From Zunongwangia sp. HGR-M22 (GTDB taxonomy: Bacteria; Bacteroidota; Bacteroidia; Flavobacteriales; Flavobacteriaceae), in NCBI RefSeq assembly GCF_027594425.1, contig NZ_CP115159.1, positions 2,345,001 through 2,409,000 on the forward strand: 64,000 nucleotides of DNA. Reading direction: 5' to 3'. Position numbers and translations under genes: made by a program. How positions within the stretch are numbered: the stretch's first letter is position 1; every line of letters starts with the position of its first letter. Shown piece after piece: positions 9,090-18,352 of the stretch. A model generated the notes under the pieces. It saw only the letters and a program-made list of their open reading frames with translations. It made no database searches and was not told the DNA's origin.

Positions 9090-9112
9090 ATTAATGCAAT
9101 TTTCGCATTAAT
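9090..9112. promoter_or_regulatory. LysR-type operator dyad
   Basis: Perfect 8-bp inverted repeat ATTAATGC (9090-9097) and GCATTAAT (9105-9112) with a 7-bp spacer, in the divergent lysR/lysE space and touching the LysR start. The geometry fits a LysR-type box (T-N11-A inside an imperfect dyad), so it is likely the autoregulatory site. Confidence 0.6.
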
Positions 9113-9191
9113 CAATCAAAAATATGTATTTTTAAATTGAATCCCAAATAGTTTATTTGCTGAAAGTTTTAGTTTAATTAAAAAAACAGAA

Positions 9192-9824
9192 ATGTTGGGA
9201 ATCGAAAATTTATTCGCTTTTATGCTAACGGCTTTATTTTTCATAATGACGCCAGGAATTGATACGATATTTGTTTTGAACAAGTCCATAGCTCAAGGTC
9301 GTAAATCAGGGATTTATGCAACTTTGGGCATAAATGCAGGTGTTTTAATTCACACATTATTTGCCGCATTGGGATTGTCTGTCATTGTTGCCAATTCAGC
9401 ATACGCATTTACAATAATTAAATATGTAGGTGCTTTTTATTTAATCTATTTAGGATTTTTGAAGTTTAAAAATAGAAAGGATTTCTTGCCTACAAATGAT
9501 GAAAAGAAAATTCAAAAAAAGGGAAAAAATGATTTTTGGTCTGGGTTTTTTACAAATATGTTAAATCCGAAAGTTGCATTATTCTTCTTGGCTTTTTTTC
9601 CTCAATTTATCAATCCGACTCAAATGGAAAACCCTGCTCCGTTTATTCTATTGGGCCTTGCTTATGCACTAATTGGAATTGTTTGGTTTTTAATATTGAC
9701 GGTATTTGCCAGTATTTTTTCTCAAAAAATTAAGAACAATCCAAATGCTGGTCTATGGATAAATAAATTAAGTGGATTTGTATTTATTTTAATGGGAATA
9801 AAAATTGCATTAAGCAAAAATTAA
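9192..9824 (+). CDS. LysE-family amino acid/threonine exporter
   Basis: This 210-residue inner-membrane protein has about six hydrophobic helices and the LysE/RhtB signature near the N-terminus (MTPGIDTIFVLNKSIAQGRKSGIYATLGINAG, residues about 18-49). A second conserved part, FFTNMLNPKVALFFLAFFPQF, is at about 117-137. It should export amino acids or related metabolites. It is divergent from a LysR gene and followed by a strong terminator, so it forms a self-contained export unit. Confidence 0.93.
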   Translation: MLGIENLFAFMLTALFFIMTPGIDTIFVLNKSIAQGRKSGIYATLGINAGVLIHTLFAALGLSVIVANSAYAFTIIKYVGAFYLIYLGFLKFKNRKDFLPTNDEKKIQKKGKNDFWSGFFTNMLNPKVALFFLAFFPQFINPTQMENPAPFILLGLAYALIGIVWFLILTVFASIFSQKIKNNPNAGLWINKLSGFVFILMGIKIALSKN

Positions 9825-10244
9825 ATTCCACACCCGTCTTTTGTTTAGTCGGGTGTTTTTTTTCAAATTGGTGCTAACGATGCGCTTTACATTATTTTGG
9901 GCGGCAGCCGATACTATGCTCAACGTCCCTTTGCGTGCCGGTAAAATTAAATCGTCTTCATTTTTCGGAATGGTTTTGGGGAATGGCGAAGCGATATGCT
10001 GCACATAGTCCATACCTCTCATCAAGTCTTTCCATATATTTTCATCATTCAAATCCGCTTCTGCAAAGTGTAGGTTTTCGATGTTCGAAGTATGTCTGGC
10101 AATTACCTCTTGAGTTGCCGGAATTTTCTTTGCATCCCGTAAGGTGCCGGTTACCTGATACCCTTTCTCTAATAGCTGAATTGCCGTTTGCATCCCCACA
10201 AAACCCGTTATTCCCGTGAGTAAAATTTTCTTATTTGTGTTCAT
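9810..10244 (-). pseudogene. NAD-dependent epimerase/dehydratase, truncated
   Basis: From the ATG at 10244 the protein reads MNTNKKILLTGITGFVGMQT, the Rossmann nucleotide-binding start of the extended SDR (epimerase/dihydroflavonol-reductase-like) family. Homologous-looking sequence continues to AAQNNVKRIV near 9879. At that point the frame runs into unrelated sequence that includes the LysE terminator. The remaining two thirds of a usual 330-350 residue enzyme, with the catalytic YxxxK, is missing. The break lies at GCTAAC (9873-9878), the end of the LysR/LysE block. Confidence 0.8.
9830..9863 (+). terminator. Rho-independent terminator of the LysE gene
   Basis: Stem ACACCCG (9830-9836) and CGGGTGT (9850-9856) followed by a run of eight T. 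It begins 5 bp after the LysE stop. Confidence 0.85.
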
Positions 10245-10450
10245 TGTGACAAGTCTAATATTCCAAACAAATATGCCCTTTGAAAAGCATAAAGTACTTA
10301 CCAAATGATAAGAAATGAGCTTCGTTAAAAAATGAACTGAATGACTCTATATTTCCCTATAAATTCACTTTTGACTACCACAAAAGTCGTTTTGGCTAAA
10401 TCTTTCTTCTAAAATCGTTACAACTTTGTATCATCTAAAAATACAGAAGT

Positions 10451-11215
10451 ATGGACTTAAAAAACAGCACCATCCTGATCACAGGAGGAACAAGTGGAAT
10501 TGGTTTAGAGCTTGTAAAACAACTTACGGAAGAAGGAGCGAATATCATCATTACAGGGCGTAACCTTAACGCCTTAGACAAAACAAAAAAACAGTTCCCC
10601 AAAGTTCACACGTTTGCTAGTGATGTGAGCCAACCTGAAGACATTCAACAGCTTTTTGTAGCTGTTACCACGCAATTTCCTGAGCTGAATATGATCATTA
10701 ACAATGCAGGGATTATGCGAAATATGGATTTGCAGGACACTTCGATGAGTTTAGAAAATATCACTACCGAAATTGACATCAATTTATCGGGGACTATTCG
10801 AATGGTTCATCAGTTTTTACCGCATTTAAAAAAACAAAAATCGTCTGCCATTGTCAATGTTTCATCAAGTTTGGCCTTTATCCCCTATCCTGCCTCACCG
10901 GTTTATAGCGCGACAAAAGCAGGGGTACACGCCTACACCCAAATATTACGTTTACAACTAAAAAAAACAAATGTTAGGGTTTTTGAGCTTGCTCCTCCCG
11001 GTACTGAAACGCCCTTGATGGATAACTTTAGAACAGAAGCTGATGGCGAACAGAATATGAAAGTGGACAAAATGGTACGAATTGCGATTAAGGGAATAAA
11101 GAAAGGGAAGTTAGAAATTCGTCCAGGATTAAGCAATATACTCAAGTTGATGAGCCGTCTTGCTCCAAATACGACTTTAAATTTCTTGAACAAAAGCATT
11201 GAAAAGAAGAAATAA
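10451..11215 (+). CDS. SDR-family oxidoreductase (DltE-like)
   Basis: This 254-residue classical SDR has TGGTSGIG at residues 11-18, NNAG at 84-87, catalytic Ser in NVSSS around 137-139, and YSATK with Y152/K156. The C-terminal part (PPGTETPLMDNF) resembles the DltE-like short-chain reductases of Bacillota and Bacteroidota. A CAACTTTG box lies about 25 bp upstream of the ATG. The next gene, an AraC regulator, starts 12 bp after the stop. Confidence 0.92.
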   Translation: MDLKNSTILITGGTSGIGLELVKQLTEEGANIIITGRNLNALDKTKKQFPKVHTFASDVSQPEDIQQLFVAVTTQFPELNMIINNAGIMRNMDLQDTSMSLENITTEIDINLSGTIRMVHQFLPHLKKQKSSAIVNVSSSLAFIPYPASPVYSATKAGVHAYTQILRLQLKKTNVRVFELAPPGTETPLMDNFRTEADGEQNMKVDKMVRIAIKGIKKGKLEIRPGLSNILKLMSRLAPNTTLNFLNKSIEKKK

Positions 11216-11216
11216 T

Positions 11217-11224
11217 TACCTTTG
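11217..11224 (+). promoter_or_regulatory. TACCTTTG -7-like box right before the AraC start
   Basis: Exact match to the Bacteroidota TAnnTTTG box, ending 3 bp before the ATG at 11228. If used, the transcript would start at or next to the start codon, giving a leaderless mRNA. It overlaps the end of the SDR gene region, so AraC could be read from it or from the SDR promoter. Confidence 0.45.
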
Positions 11225-11227
11225 TAT

Positions 11228-12130
11228 ATGACAACACCCATAAGAATAAAATCGATTTCTGAGTATCACAAAGCTTTAGATTTAGCTCCGGCTAAACATC
11301 CGCTTGTTAGCGTTATTGATTTTGCAGAAACCTGTCATTCCGATTATAATGATATAAGCGTAAGTTTTGATTTTTACACGATTTGTTTAAAACGAGGTGT
11401 AGAAAAGATTTTTTATGGCCAACAGCAGTATGATTTTGATGAAGGACTGATGTATTTTATGTCACCAAATCAGGTTTTAAAGTTTGAAAATAATGCAAAC
11501 ATCGCTCGCTCGGGCTGGATTATTCATTTTCACCCAGACCTTTTGTGGGGAACATCATTAGCGGACAAAATCAAGAAATACGAGTTTTTTAATTATTCTG
11601 TAAACGAAGCTTTGTTTCTTTCTGATAAAGAAGAAGTAATCCTAAATGACATTGTCAAGAATATTCAGAACGAATATGAATCGAATATTGATAAATTCAG
11701 CCAAGACATCATTATTTCGCATATGGAAACACTTTTAAACTATGCGGAACGCTTTTACGAGCGACAATTTATTACCCGAAAAATAACCAATCATCAAATT
11801 CTTGACCTTTTGGAAAAATTGCTTTCGGACTACTTTAACAGTGATGATTTGGCTACTAAGGGCTTGCCGACAGTTCAATACATCGCTGACCACTTAAATA
11901 TTTCGCCATCGTATTTGCGCGGCCTGCTTAAAACATTAACAGGACAAACCACACAGCAACATATTCACGACCTGTTGATTGAAAAAGCCAAAGAAAAACT
12001 AAGTACAACAACCGCGTCTGTAGGGGAAATTGCTTTTGAACTGGGATTTGAGCATTCTCAATCATTTAGTAAACTCTTTAAATCTAAAACCAATCAAACC
12101 CCATCAGAATTCCGAGCGGATTTTAATTAA
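11228..12130 (+). CDS. AraC-family transcriptional regulator (paralogue of 2192-3106)
   Basis: The start was taken as the ATG at 11228; the open frame upstream would need TTG. The product of 300 residues has a cupin-like N-terminal region and a C-terminal double helix-turn-helix, with SVGEIAFELGFEHSQSFSKLFKSKT as second motif. It resembles the protein at 2192-3106 over its whole length, including identical blocks IDKFSQ and ERQFITRKITNHQI. It probably controls the SDR gene just upstream. Confidence 0.93.
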   Translation: MTTPIRIKSISEYHKALDLAPAKHPLVSVIDFAETCHSDYNDISVSFDFYTICLKRGVEKIFYGQQQYDFDEGLMYFMSPNQVLKFENNANIARSGWIIHFHPDLLWGTSLADKIKKYEFFNYSVNEALFLSDKEEVILNDIVKNIQNEYESNIDKFSQDIIISHMETLLNYAERFYERQFITRKITNHQILDLLEKLLSDYFNSDDLATKGLPTVQYIADHLNISPSYLRGLLKTLTGQTTQQHIHDLLIEKAKEKLSTTTASVGEIAFELGFEHSQSFSKLFKSKTNQTPSEFRADFN

Positions 12131-12328
12131 TAAATTCCCGTTTTCTTTATAAACGGTCTTCTCTATATTTAACAGATTTAGATCAGGATTTATTTGATCG
12201 TCTTGAACTTGTTATGTAGTAAATACCCGTGCTTTATTTTGATTTTCCATTCAATTTTCATCTGGTTAATTAAATAAATTACTTAAGAACCAACACACGC
12301 TATAGTGATAAAAACTATTTTGCAAATT

Positions 12329-12354
12329 AAAAACATACTAACTAGTATGTTTTT
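12329..12354. promoter_or_regulatory. TetR operator 1
   Basis: Inverted repeat with 12-bp arms AAAAACATACTA and TAGTATGTTTTT around a 2-bp centre AC. The 22-bp core (12331-12352) recurs at 13582-13603 in the other orientation. It lies 42 bp upstream of the rhodanese gene, first of the unit that encodes the TetR regulator. Confidence 0.8.
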
Positions 12355-12396
12355 TAATATTTTGATTAATTTTCCTGAAGTTATGAAGTATAAGAT

Positions 12397-12744
12397 ATGT
12401 ATTACTCCTTTTTTATTTTAGCTTTTGTCATTGTAACCTATAGTTTTTATCGCGTTTATAGGTACAAAAAACTCGATAATTCCATTCGTAAAATTTTAAA
12501 GAAAAATCCGATTATTATAGATGTAAGAACAACTGGAGAGTTTAAATCTGGAGCTTTCCCTAAGGCCATCAATATACCTTTGGGGAAACTGAGAACCTGT
12601 TCGCTTAAATTTGAAAAAGAACCCATAGTGGTCTATTGTTCCCACGGCTTAAGAAGTGTAAAGGCAAAAAGTATTTTACAGAACAGAGGTTGTACATCTG
12701 TTTACAATGGAGGAGCACTACAGGACTTAAAAAAATATTTATAA
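12397..12744 (+). CDS. Membrane-anchored rhodanese-like sulfurtransferase
   Basis: This 115-residue protein has one N-terminal hydrophobic segment (about 1-20) and a rhodanese domain: IIDVRTTGEFKSGAFPKAINIPL (about 40-62) and active-site loop VVYCSHGLRS with Cys81. Single-domain rhodaneses carry sulfane sulphur or act in redox repair. The stop codon directly abuts the ATG of the next gene, and a TetR gene follows, so this is one operon under the 12329-12354 operator. Confidence 0.9.
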   Translation: MYYSFFILAFVIVTYSFYRVYRYKKLDNSIRKILKKNPIIIDVRTTGEFKSGAFPKAINIPLGKLRTCSLKFEKEPIVVYCSHGLRSVKAKSILQNRGCTSVYNGGALQDLKKYL

Positions 12745-12963
12745 ATGGGACACATCACAATTTTTAAAACAAGCATAAATACCAACAGGAAAATACGCCG
12801 GGTTAAAGGCATTCTTAATGGTATAAAAGAAATTGACCAATGGAATTTTGATTTGGAAGACTGTGACAATATCTTAAGAATTGAGAGCCGGGATAACACA
12901 ATTACAGCTAAAGTTTCACAAAATCTTCAAAAAATGGGTTATTTGTGCATTGAGCTGTACTAA
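12745..12963 (+). CDS. Small HMA-like (ferredoxin-fold) protein
   Basis: This 72-residue protein starts on the base after the rhodanese stop. The pattern of predicted strands and helices (ITIFKTSIN, IRRVKGILNGIKEIDQWNFDLED, ILRIES, ITAKVSQNLQKMGYLCIEL) is that of a heavy-metal-associated fold, as in small copper chaperone-like proteins. The CxxC metal motif is missing (residues SINTNRK are at that place), so metal binding is doubtful. I have seen such partners beside TetR and rhodanese genes, but the role is unknown. Confidence 0.65.
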   Translation: MGHITIFKTSINTNRKIRRVKGILNGIKEIDQWNFDLEDCDNILRIESRDNTITAKVSQNLQKMGYLCIELY

Positions 12964-12979
12964 TTTAAAAAATAAAAGA

Positions 12980-13567
12980 ATGTCTAAAGGAAAGCTAACA
13001 AGGTTAAATATTCTAAGTAAAGCATTTGAATTGGTCTATAAAAACGGCTATCAAACCACTAGTGTAGATGAGATTATCGCCAGTACTTCAGTAACCAAAG
13101 GCGCCTTTTACCATCATTTTAAAAATAAGGATGAAATGGGTATTGCCCTTATCAAAGAAGTGCTTCACCCGGCAATGCACAATGCAATGGTAAAGCCTCT
13201 TATGCTATCTAAAAACGCCGTACAGGATCTTTATGAAATGATGGAAGGCCTTTTAATACACAATTCTTTTTTTAATGTAAAATATGGATGTCCTGCTGTC
13301 AATTTAATTGAAGAAATGGCAGCGGTTCACCCTACATTCAATAAAGCGCTGGCTGAAATAATAATCGACTGGCAAAAAGCGATCGAAATATGTATTGAAA
13401 ACAACATTTCACAAGGGGTTGTGAAAAAGGATGTAAACCCAAATCAAGTAGCCACGTTTATAATTTCCGGATACAGTGGCATAAGGAATTCTGGAAAGAT
13501 ATTAGGAGCTACAGTTTATAGAATTTACCTCAAGGAATTAAAAAACTATTTAAAAACACTCCTATAA
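12980..13567 (+). CDS. TetR-family regulator
   Basis: The start was set at the ATG at 12980 (MSKGKLTRLNILSKAF); the longer frame reads out of the preceding gene. The 195-residue product has the TetR helix-turn-helix in SVDEIIASTSVTKGAFYHHFKNKDEMG (about 31-57) and a C-terminal ligand domain with a Cys in KYGCPAVNLIEEM, typical of the AcuR/QacR-like group with a TetR_C domain. Copies of one palindrome lie upstream of its operon and immediately after it, so it most likely represses both transcription units. Confidence 0.94.
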   Translation: MSKGKLTRLNILSKAFELVYKNGYQTTSVDEIIASTSVTKGAFYHHFKNKDEMGIALIKEVLHPAMHNAMVKPLMLSKNAVQDLYEMMEGLLIHNSFFNVKYGCPAVNLIEEMAAVHPTFNKALAEIIIDWQKAIEICIENNISQGVVKKDVNPNQVATFIISGYSGIRNSGKILGATVYRIYLKELKNYLKTLL

Positions 13568-13581
13568 TTTTTTTACCATTA

Positions 13582-13603
13582 AAACATACTAGTTAGTATG
13601 TTT
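13582..13603. promoter_or_regulatory. TetR operator 2
   Basis: Inverted repeat AAACATACTA (13582-13591) and TAGTATGTTT (13594-13603) around GT, the exact reverse complement of the core at 12331-12352. It lies 20 bp upstream of the next gene (13624) and 14 bp after the TetR stop. Confidence 0.85.
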
Positions 13604-13623
13604 ATTTAAAAAATTTATCATTT

Positions 13624-14088
13624 ATGTACCAAACACTTTTACAATTTCATTCAATTTTTAGATGGCTTGTTCTATTAAGCCTGGGCTATGCCATTTTTAT
13701 AGCCATCACAGGCTATTATTTAAAAAGAAATTTTACAAAAAAAGATAATACCGTACGCCATTGGACGGCTACAATAGCACATATACAATTAATCTTAGGA
13801 ATATTAGGATATACACAAAGCCCAATGACAACACATTTTTTTAAATACTATCGTTTTTCAGAAGGATGGAACGAAGCCATTTTTTTTGGAATGTTCCATA
13901 TTCTATTAATGTTCACCGCAATTGTGCTCATCACTATTGGCTCGGCATCTGCTAAGCGAAAAGAACCTAGCTCCCAAAAATTCAAGACTATGTTGATATT
14001 TTTTGCATTAGCACTAATTATCATTTTAATAGCGATTCCCTGGCCTTTTTCTCCTCTCGGAAATCGTCCCTTACTAAGAACTTTTTAA
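13624..14088 (+). CDS. Four-helix membrane protein, family not named
   Basis: This 154-residue protein has four hydrophobic segments (about 10-32, 47-63, 85-108 and 117-137), and I see paired histidines (FHSIFRW, HWTATIAHIQ, MFHILLM) in the membrane parts. Those could bind haem, as in cytochrome-b-like proteins, but this is not proven. It starts 20 bp after TetR operator 2 and is followed 11 bp later by a DUF3817 membrane protein, so the pair is a TetR-controlled membrane unit. Confidence 0.75.
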   Translation: MYQTLLQFHSIFRWLVLLSLGYAIFIAITGYYLKRNFTKKDNTVRHWTATIAHIQLILGILGYTQSPMTTHFFKYYRFSEGWNEAIFFGMFHILLMFTAIVLITIGSASAKRKEPSSQKFKTMLIFFALALIIILIAIPWPFSPLGNRPLLRTF

Positions 14089-14099
14089 ACCTTATAAAT

Positions 14100-14414
14100 A
14101 TGAATTATTTAAAAACAAATGTTGGAAGACTTCGTCTCATCGGCCTATTGGAAGGCATTTCCTTACTTATCTTAATCTTTTTGGCCGTCCCCCTAAAATA
14201 CGGATTTGACTATCCCGATTTAGTAAAAACAATGGGGCCTATTCACGGCGCATTGTTCCTCCTGTTTATATTTAACACGCTTAGCGTAGGTGTAGATCAA
14301 CAATGGAAATTTTCAAAAACAACCTGGAAAGTTTTAATTGCTTGTATGGTACCCTTTGGAACCTTCTATATTGATAAAACTATATTATCAAAAACAGAAG
14401 AACATAAAGTTTAA
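14100..14414 (+). CDS. DUF3817 membrane protein
   Basis: This 104-residue protein has the DUF3817 pattern: LRLIGLLEGISLLILIFLAVPLKYGF, MGPIHGALFLLFIF and a closing PFGTFYIDK. It has three hydrophobic segments and probably sits in the inner membrane. It is encoded 11 bp after the four-helix membrane protein, in the same unit. Function unknown. Confidence 0.9.
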   Translation: MNYLKTNVGRLRLIGLLEGISLLILIFLAVPLKYGFDYPDLVKTMGPIHGALFLLFIFNTLSVGVDQQWKFSKTTWKVLIACMVPFGTFYIDKTILSKTEEHKV

Positions 14415-14581
14415 GAAACTAGCTTAAGGCAAGCTTATAGGTAGTCATATCTCATTTTAATAGTAAAAAAAACCGTTACCAACCGAGTCGTGGTGTTTTG
14501 AAGAACATTCGAGTGGGTAATCTTTCATTACTATTTCCTAATGAAGAATTTTAGAAAAACAATATTGGTTATCTTGCAGTT

Positions 14582-15151
14582 ATGGAAAAATTCATTGAAT
14601 ACATTCTCCGATTTGGTAGCTTAGACCAACAGCAAATAAATCTAGTCCTCAAAAAATCGAAGGAAATTGAGCTTAATCAGGATGATTATTTTTGGCAGGC
14701 TGGAAAAACGATAAATCAGGTAGGTTTTTTAATAGAAGGCGTGCTAAGGGTATATTATTACAACAATGCAAGTGACGAAATAACGCGGTATTTTATTACG
14801 GAGAACCTATTAATCCTATATGGCTACGATATAGAGGTCAATTATATACCTTCCGAATATTTACAAGCTATCACAAATTCCAAACTCATTGTATTTTCTA
14901 AAGAAGATTGGAAAGAGATTTCAGATGCCATTGTAGGTTGGGAGAGCATTATTCAAAAAATCACCGCAAAACAGCATCGAGAAAAACTAGAAAGAAGAAG
15001 CCCCCTGGTGGAACAAGATGCCACCACCCGCTATTTAGAGTTTATCAAGAATTTTCCGACTTTACTAAACCGTATACCCTTATCTTTCATCGCTTCTTAT
15101 TTGGGCATTACACAATCTTCCCTGAGCAGAATTAGAAAAAACATCCGCTAA
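14582..15151 (+). CDS. Crp/Fnr-family regulator (second copy)
   Basis: This 189-residue protein has a cyclic-nucleotide-binding-like barrel (about 20-130, with FWQAGKTINQVGFLIEGVLRVYYYN) and a C-terminal helix-turn-helix in SFIASYLGITQSSLSRIRKN. It has no iron-sulphur cysteines. The aldo/keto reductase begins about 80 bp downstream on the same strand with its own promoter-like AACCTTTG sequence, so it may be the target. Confidence 0.88.
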   Translation: MEKFIEYILRFGSLDQQQINLVLKKSKEIELNQDDYFWQAGKTINQVGFLIEGVLRVYYYNNASDEITRYFITENLLILYGYDIEVNYIPSEYLQAITNSKLIVFSKEDWKEISDAIVGWESIIQKITAKQHREKLERRSPLVEQDATTRYLEFIKNFPTLLNRIPLSFIASYLGITQSSLSRIRKNIR

Positions 15152-15218
15152 ATTCGCTTTTTGCCATATGGCAAATGATCTCATTTTATAATGAACAACC
15201 TTTGTCTCATTAATTTAA

Positions 15219-16202
<984 letters not shown>

Positions 16203-16253
16203 TTTATCATCTGTAACTTAAGTATTTGATAATATTAAAAAAAATTGACACAG

Positions 16254-16285
16254 GCGGGCATCAGTACTTTTTGACTGCTGCCCGC
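16254..16285. terminator. GC-rich hairpin after the aldo/keto reductase
   Basis: GCGGGCATCAGT (16254-16265) pairs with ACTGCTGCCCGC (16274-16285) apart from one mismatch, with an 8-base loop. There is no clean T-run after it, so it may be a weak terminator or a processing site. Confidence 0.55.
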
Positions 16286-16385
16286 TACCAATAATTTTAC
16301 ATTGGTAGCTTTAAATTCATCTTTAGCCTTAACCTTAAGTTTGATTTTTATAAATTTATAAATCATAGAATAAAATTATGTGGCT

Positions 16386-17285
16386 ATGAGTACTAAGATT
16401 CTCCAAAACGAAACCATTAAGGATTTTTATCGCAAACAGGATATTATACCTCCTAACGAATTGGGGCATTTCAATATATCGACTATTGAAGATTTGGACA
16501 ATTGTTTTATGGAACCCATCCCCTACATTCGAAGGAATTATTATAAAGTAAGCCTTTTAAAAGGGAAGTACAAAGTACATTATGCAGATAAAACATATAC
16601 TATTCAAAAACAAGCCCTCGTATTTTCAAATCCTTCCATCCCCTACAACTGGATACCTCTTGAAGGCAAACATAGTGGGGCATATTGCCTGTTTACGCCC
16701 GAATTTTTTCATCAATTTGGGACGCTTGATGATTATGCGGTTTTTCAGGCTAATGGTAACCATATATTGGAATTGGAAGAGGAGCAGTTTCTAAAAGTAG
16801 AGAATTGTTTTAAAAAAATGGAAGAAACCTTCAGCTCCAATTATGCGCACAAATTTGACCAATTGCGCAACTTAATTTTTGAAATAGTGCACCTAGGGAC
16901 CAAACTTGCGCCGCAAACCAACAATTATAAAAGTAACGGAGAATCGTCGAAACGTATTACCCGGGCATTTTTAGAATTGCTGGAACACCAATTCCCCATT
17001 GAAGCAATGGATCAACAATTAACCCTGTCTTCCCCCTCAGATTTTGCCAATAAATTATCCCTGCACGTTAATTATTTAAACAGAATACTAAAGAAAACAA
17101 TGGGCAGCTCTACTTCACAACTGATTCACGACCGTATAGTAAGAGAAGCCAAGATATTATTGAAGCACTCTTCTGCTACTATTTCTGAAATAGCTTACCT
17201 GCTAGGTTTCAAAGAAGTTACTCATTTTTCTAATTTTTTTAAAAAATCAGAAGGAATAGCTCCCTCTGATTTTAGAAAGGTTTGA
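16386..17285 (+). CDS. AraC-family transcriptional regulator (third copy)
   Basis: The start was taken as ATG 16386; the frame also allows GTG at 16380. The 299-residue product has a cupin-like sensing region and a C-terminal helix-turn-helix pair, with TISEIAYLLGFKEVTHFSNFFKKSEGIAPSDFRK as the conserved last motif. It differs from the other two AraC proteins (no ERQFITRK block), so it is not part of that duplication. An SDR gene follows 92 bp later on the same strand. Confidence 0.92.
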   Translation: MSTKILQNETIKDFYRKQDIIPPNELGHFNISTIEDLDNCFMEPIPYIRRNYYKVSLLKGKYKVHYADKTYTIQKQALVFSNPSIPYNWIPLEGKHSGAYCLFTPEFFHQFGTLDDYAVFQANGNHILELEEEQFLKVENCFKKMEETFSSNYAHKFDQLRNLIFEIVHLGTKLAPQTNNYKSNGESSKRITRAFLELLEHQFPIEAMDQQLTLSSPSDFANKLSLHVNYLNRILKKTMGSSTSQLIHDRIVREAKILLKHSSATISEIAYLLGFKEVTHFSNFFKKSEGIAPSDFRKV

Positions 17286-17377
17286 TTTTTGTAACTATCG
17301 GTTTGATGTTCATTACCCTTTACGAGTGTTTTTGGCTTTAATTTGCCTTATAATTAATTATCAAAAAACATTAGGTG

Positions 17378-18175
17378 ATGCACAAAAAATGGTTAATCAA
17401 CGGAACTTCAAACGGAATTGGACGGGTAATGACTGAAAAGTTATTGTCCCAGGGAGATTTTGTTTTTGCGACTTTACGAAATACAGAAACACTAAATGAT
17501 CTTCAGAAAAAATATCCTGAACAACTTAAGGTAGAACATTTAGAGTTAACAGATAAAATTGAGATCCAATCTGCGGTAGATGCTGCCTTTAATGAATTCG
17601 GAAAGATAGATGTCGTTGTTAGTAATGCCGGTTATGGATTATTTGGAGCGGTAGAAGAATTAACTGATGAGATGATTTCACATCAAATCGAAGTCAATCT
17701 TTTAGGTGCTATTCGATTTATTAAAGCAGTGATTCCGCATTTCAGAATTCAGCAAGGAGGTCATATTATACAAGTTTCATCTGAAGGCGGGCAATATGCC
17801 TATCCCGGTTTTAGTTTATATCACGCCTCTAAATGGGGAATAGAAGGTTTTGTAGAATCGATAGCTAAAGACCTGGAACCTTTCCGTATCTATTGCACCA
17901 TTGCCCAACCGGGACCTACGGGAACTAGTTTTGGAACAAGTATAAAAACAGGAAAATCGATGAAGGTATATGAAGGCACACCAGTACACGAGCTCTTAAA
18001 ATTGATTGAAGAAGACAGCTTTGGAGAGTTAGATGATGTAAATGATGTTTCGCAGGCTATTATAGAAAGTACAAAGAAAGACCTTCCTCCACTTCGGCTA
18101 ACCATAGGCAATGTGGCCAATACCAATGTAAAAGCGGCATTAACAGAACGTCTAAATTGGCTGAGCTCAAAATAA
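17378..18175 (+). CDS. SDR-family NAD(P)-dependent oxidoreductase
   Basis: The start was set at ATG 17378 (MHKKWLINGTSNGIG); GTG at 17375 only adds one residue. The 265-residue product has the cofactor motif GTSNGIG at about 9-15, SNAG at 82-85, Ser in QVSSEGG and YHASK with Y148/K152. It resembles the protein at 1070-1915 in length and order of motifs. It lies downstream of the third AraC gene, which probably regulates it. Confidence 0.92.
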   Translation: MHKKWLINGTSNGIGRVMTEKLLSQGDFVFATLRNTETLNDLQKKYPEQLKVEHLELTDKIEIQSAVDAAFNEFGKIDVVVSNAGYGLFGAVEELTDEMISHQIEVNLLGAIRFIKAVIPHFRIQQGGHIIQVSSEGGQYAYPGFSLYHASKWGIEGFVESIAKDLEPFRIYCTIAQPGPTGTSFGTSIKTGKSMKVYEGTPVHELLKLIEEDSFGELDDVNDVSQAIIESTKKDLPPLRLTIGNVANTNVKAALTERLNWLSSK

Positions 18176-18352
18176 CTCGACAGTAAGGAAATTTCATTTA
18201 ACCCTCCGCATTTAAAGTTTGAAAATTGCTTAAAAGGATGGAAAGTGAGTAGAGATCACATAACTTCGTAGAAGTAAATTCACCATTTGAGATTACAATT
18301 TTTAGCAAAAAAAAACAGATCTCAGTGTTACTAAAACCCAGAGACATCAAGA

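Noticed and set aside
9871-9907. Left arm of an attC site at the epimerase end
   Set aside because: The bases after GCTAAC are the coding sequence for VKRIV of the epimerase, so the resemblance to an attC arm is chance; only the junction is of interest.
12881-12979. Longer N-terminus for the TetR protein
   Set aside because: It reads out of the preceding gene; TetR proteins start just before the helix-turn-helix as at 12980.
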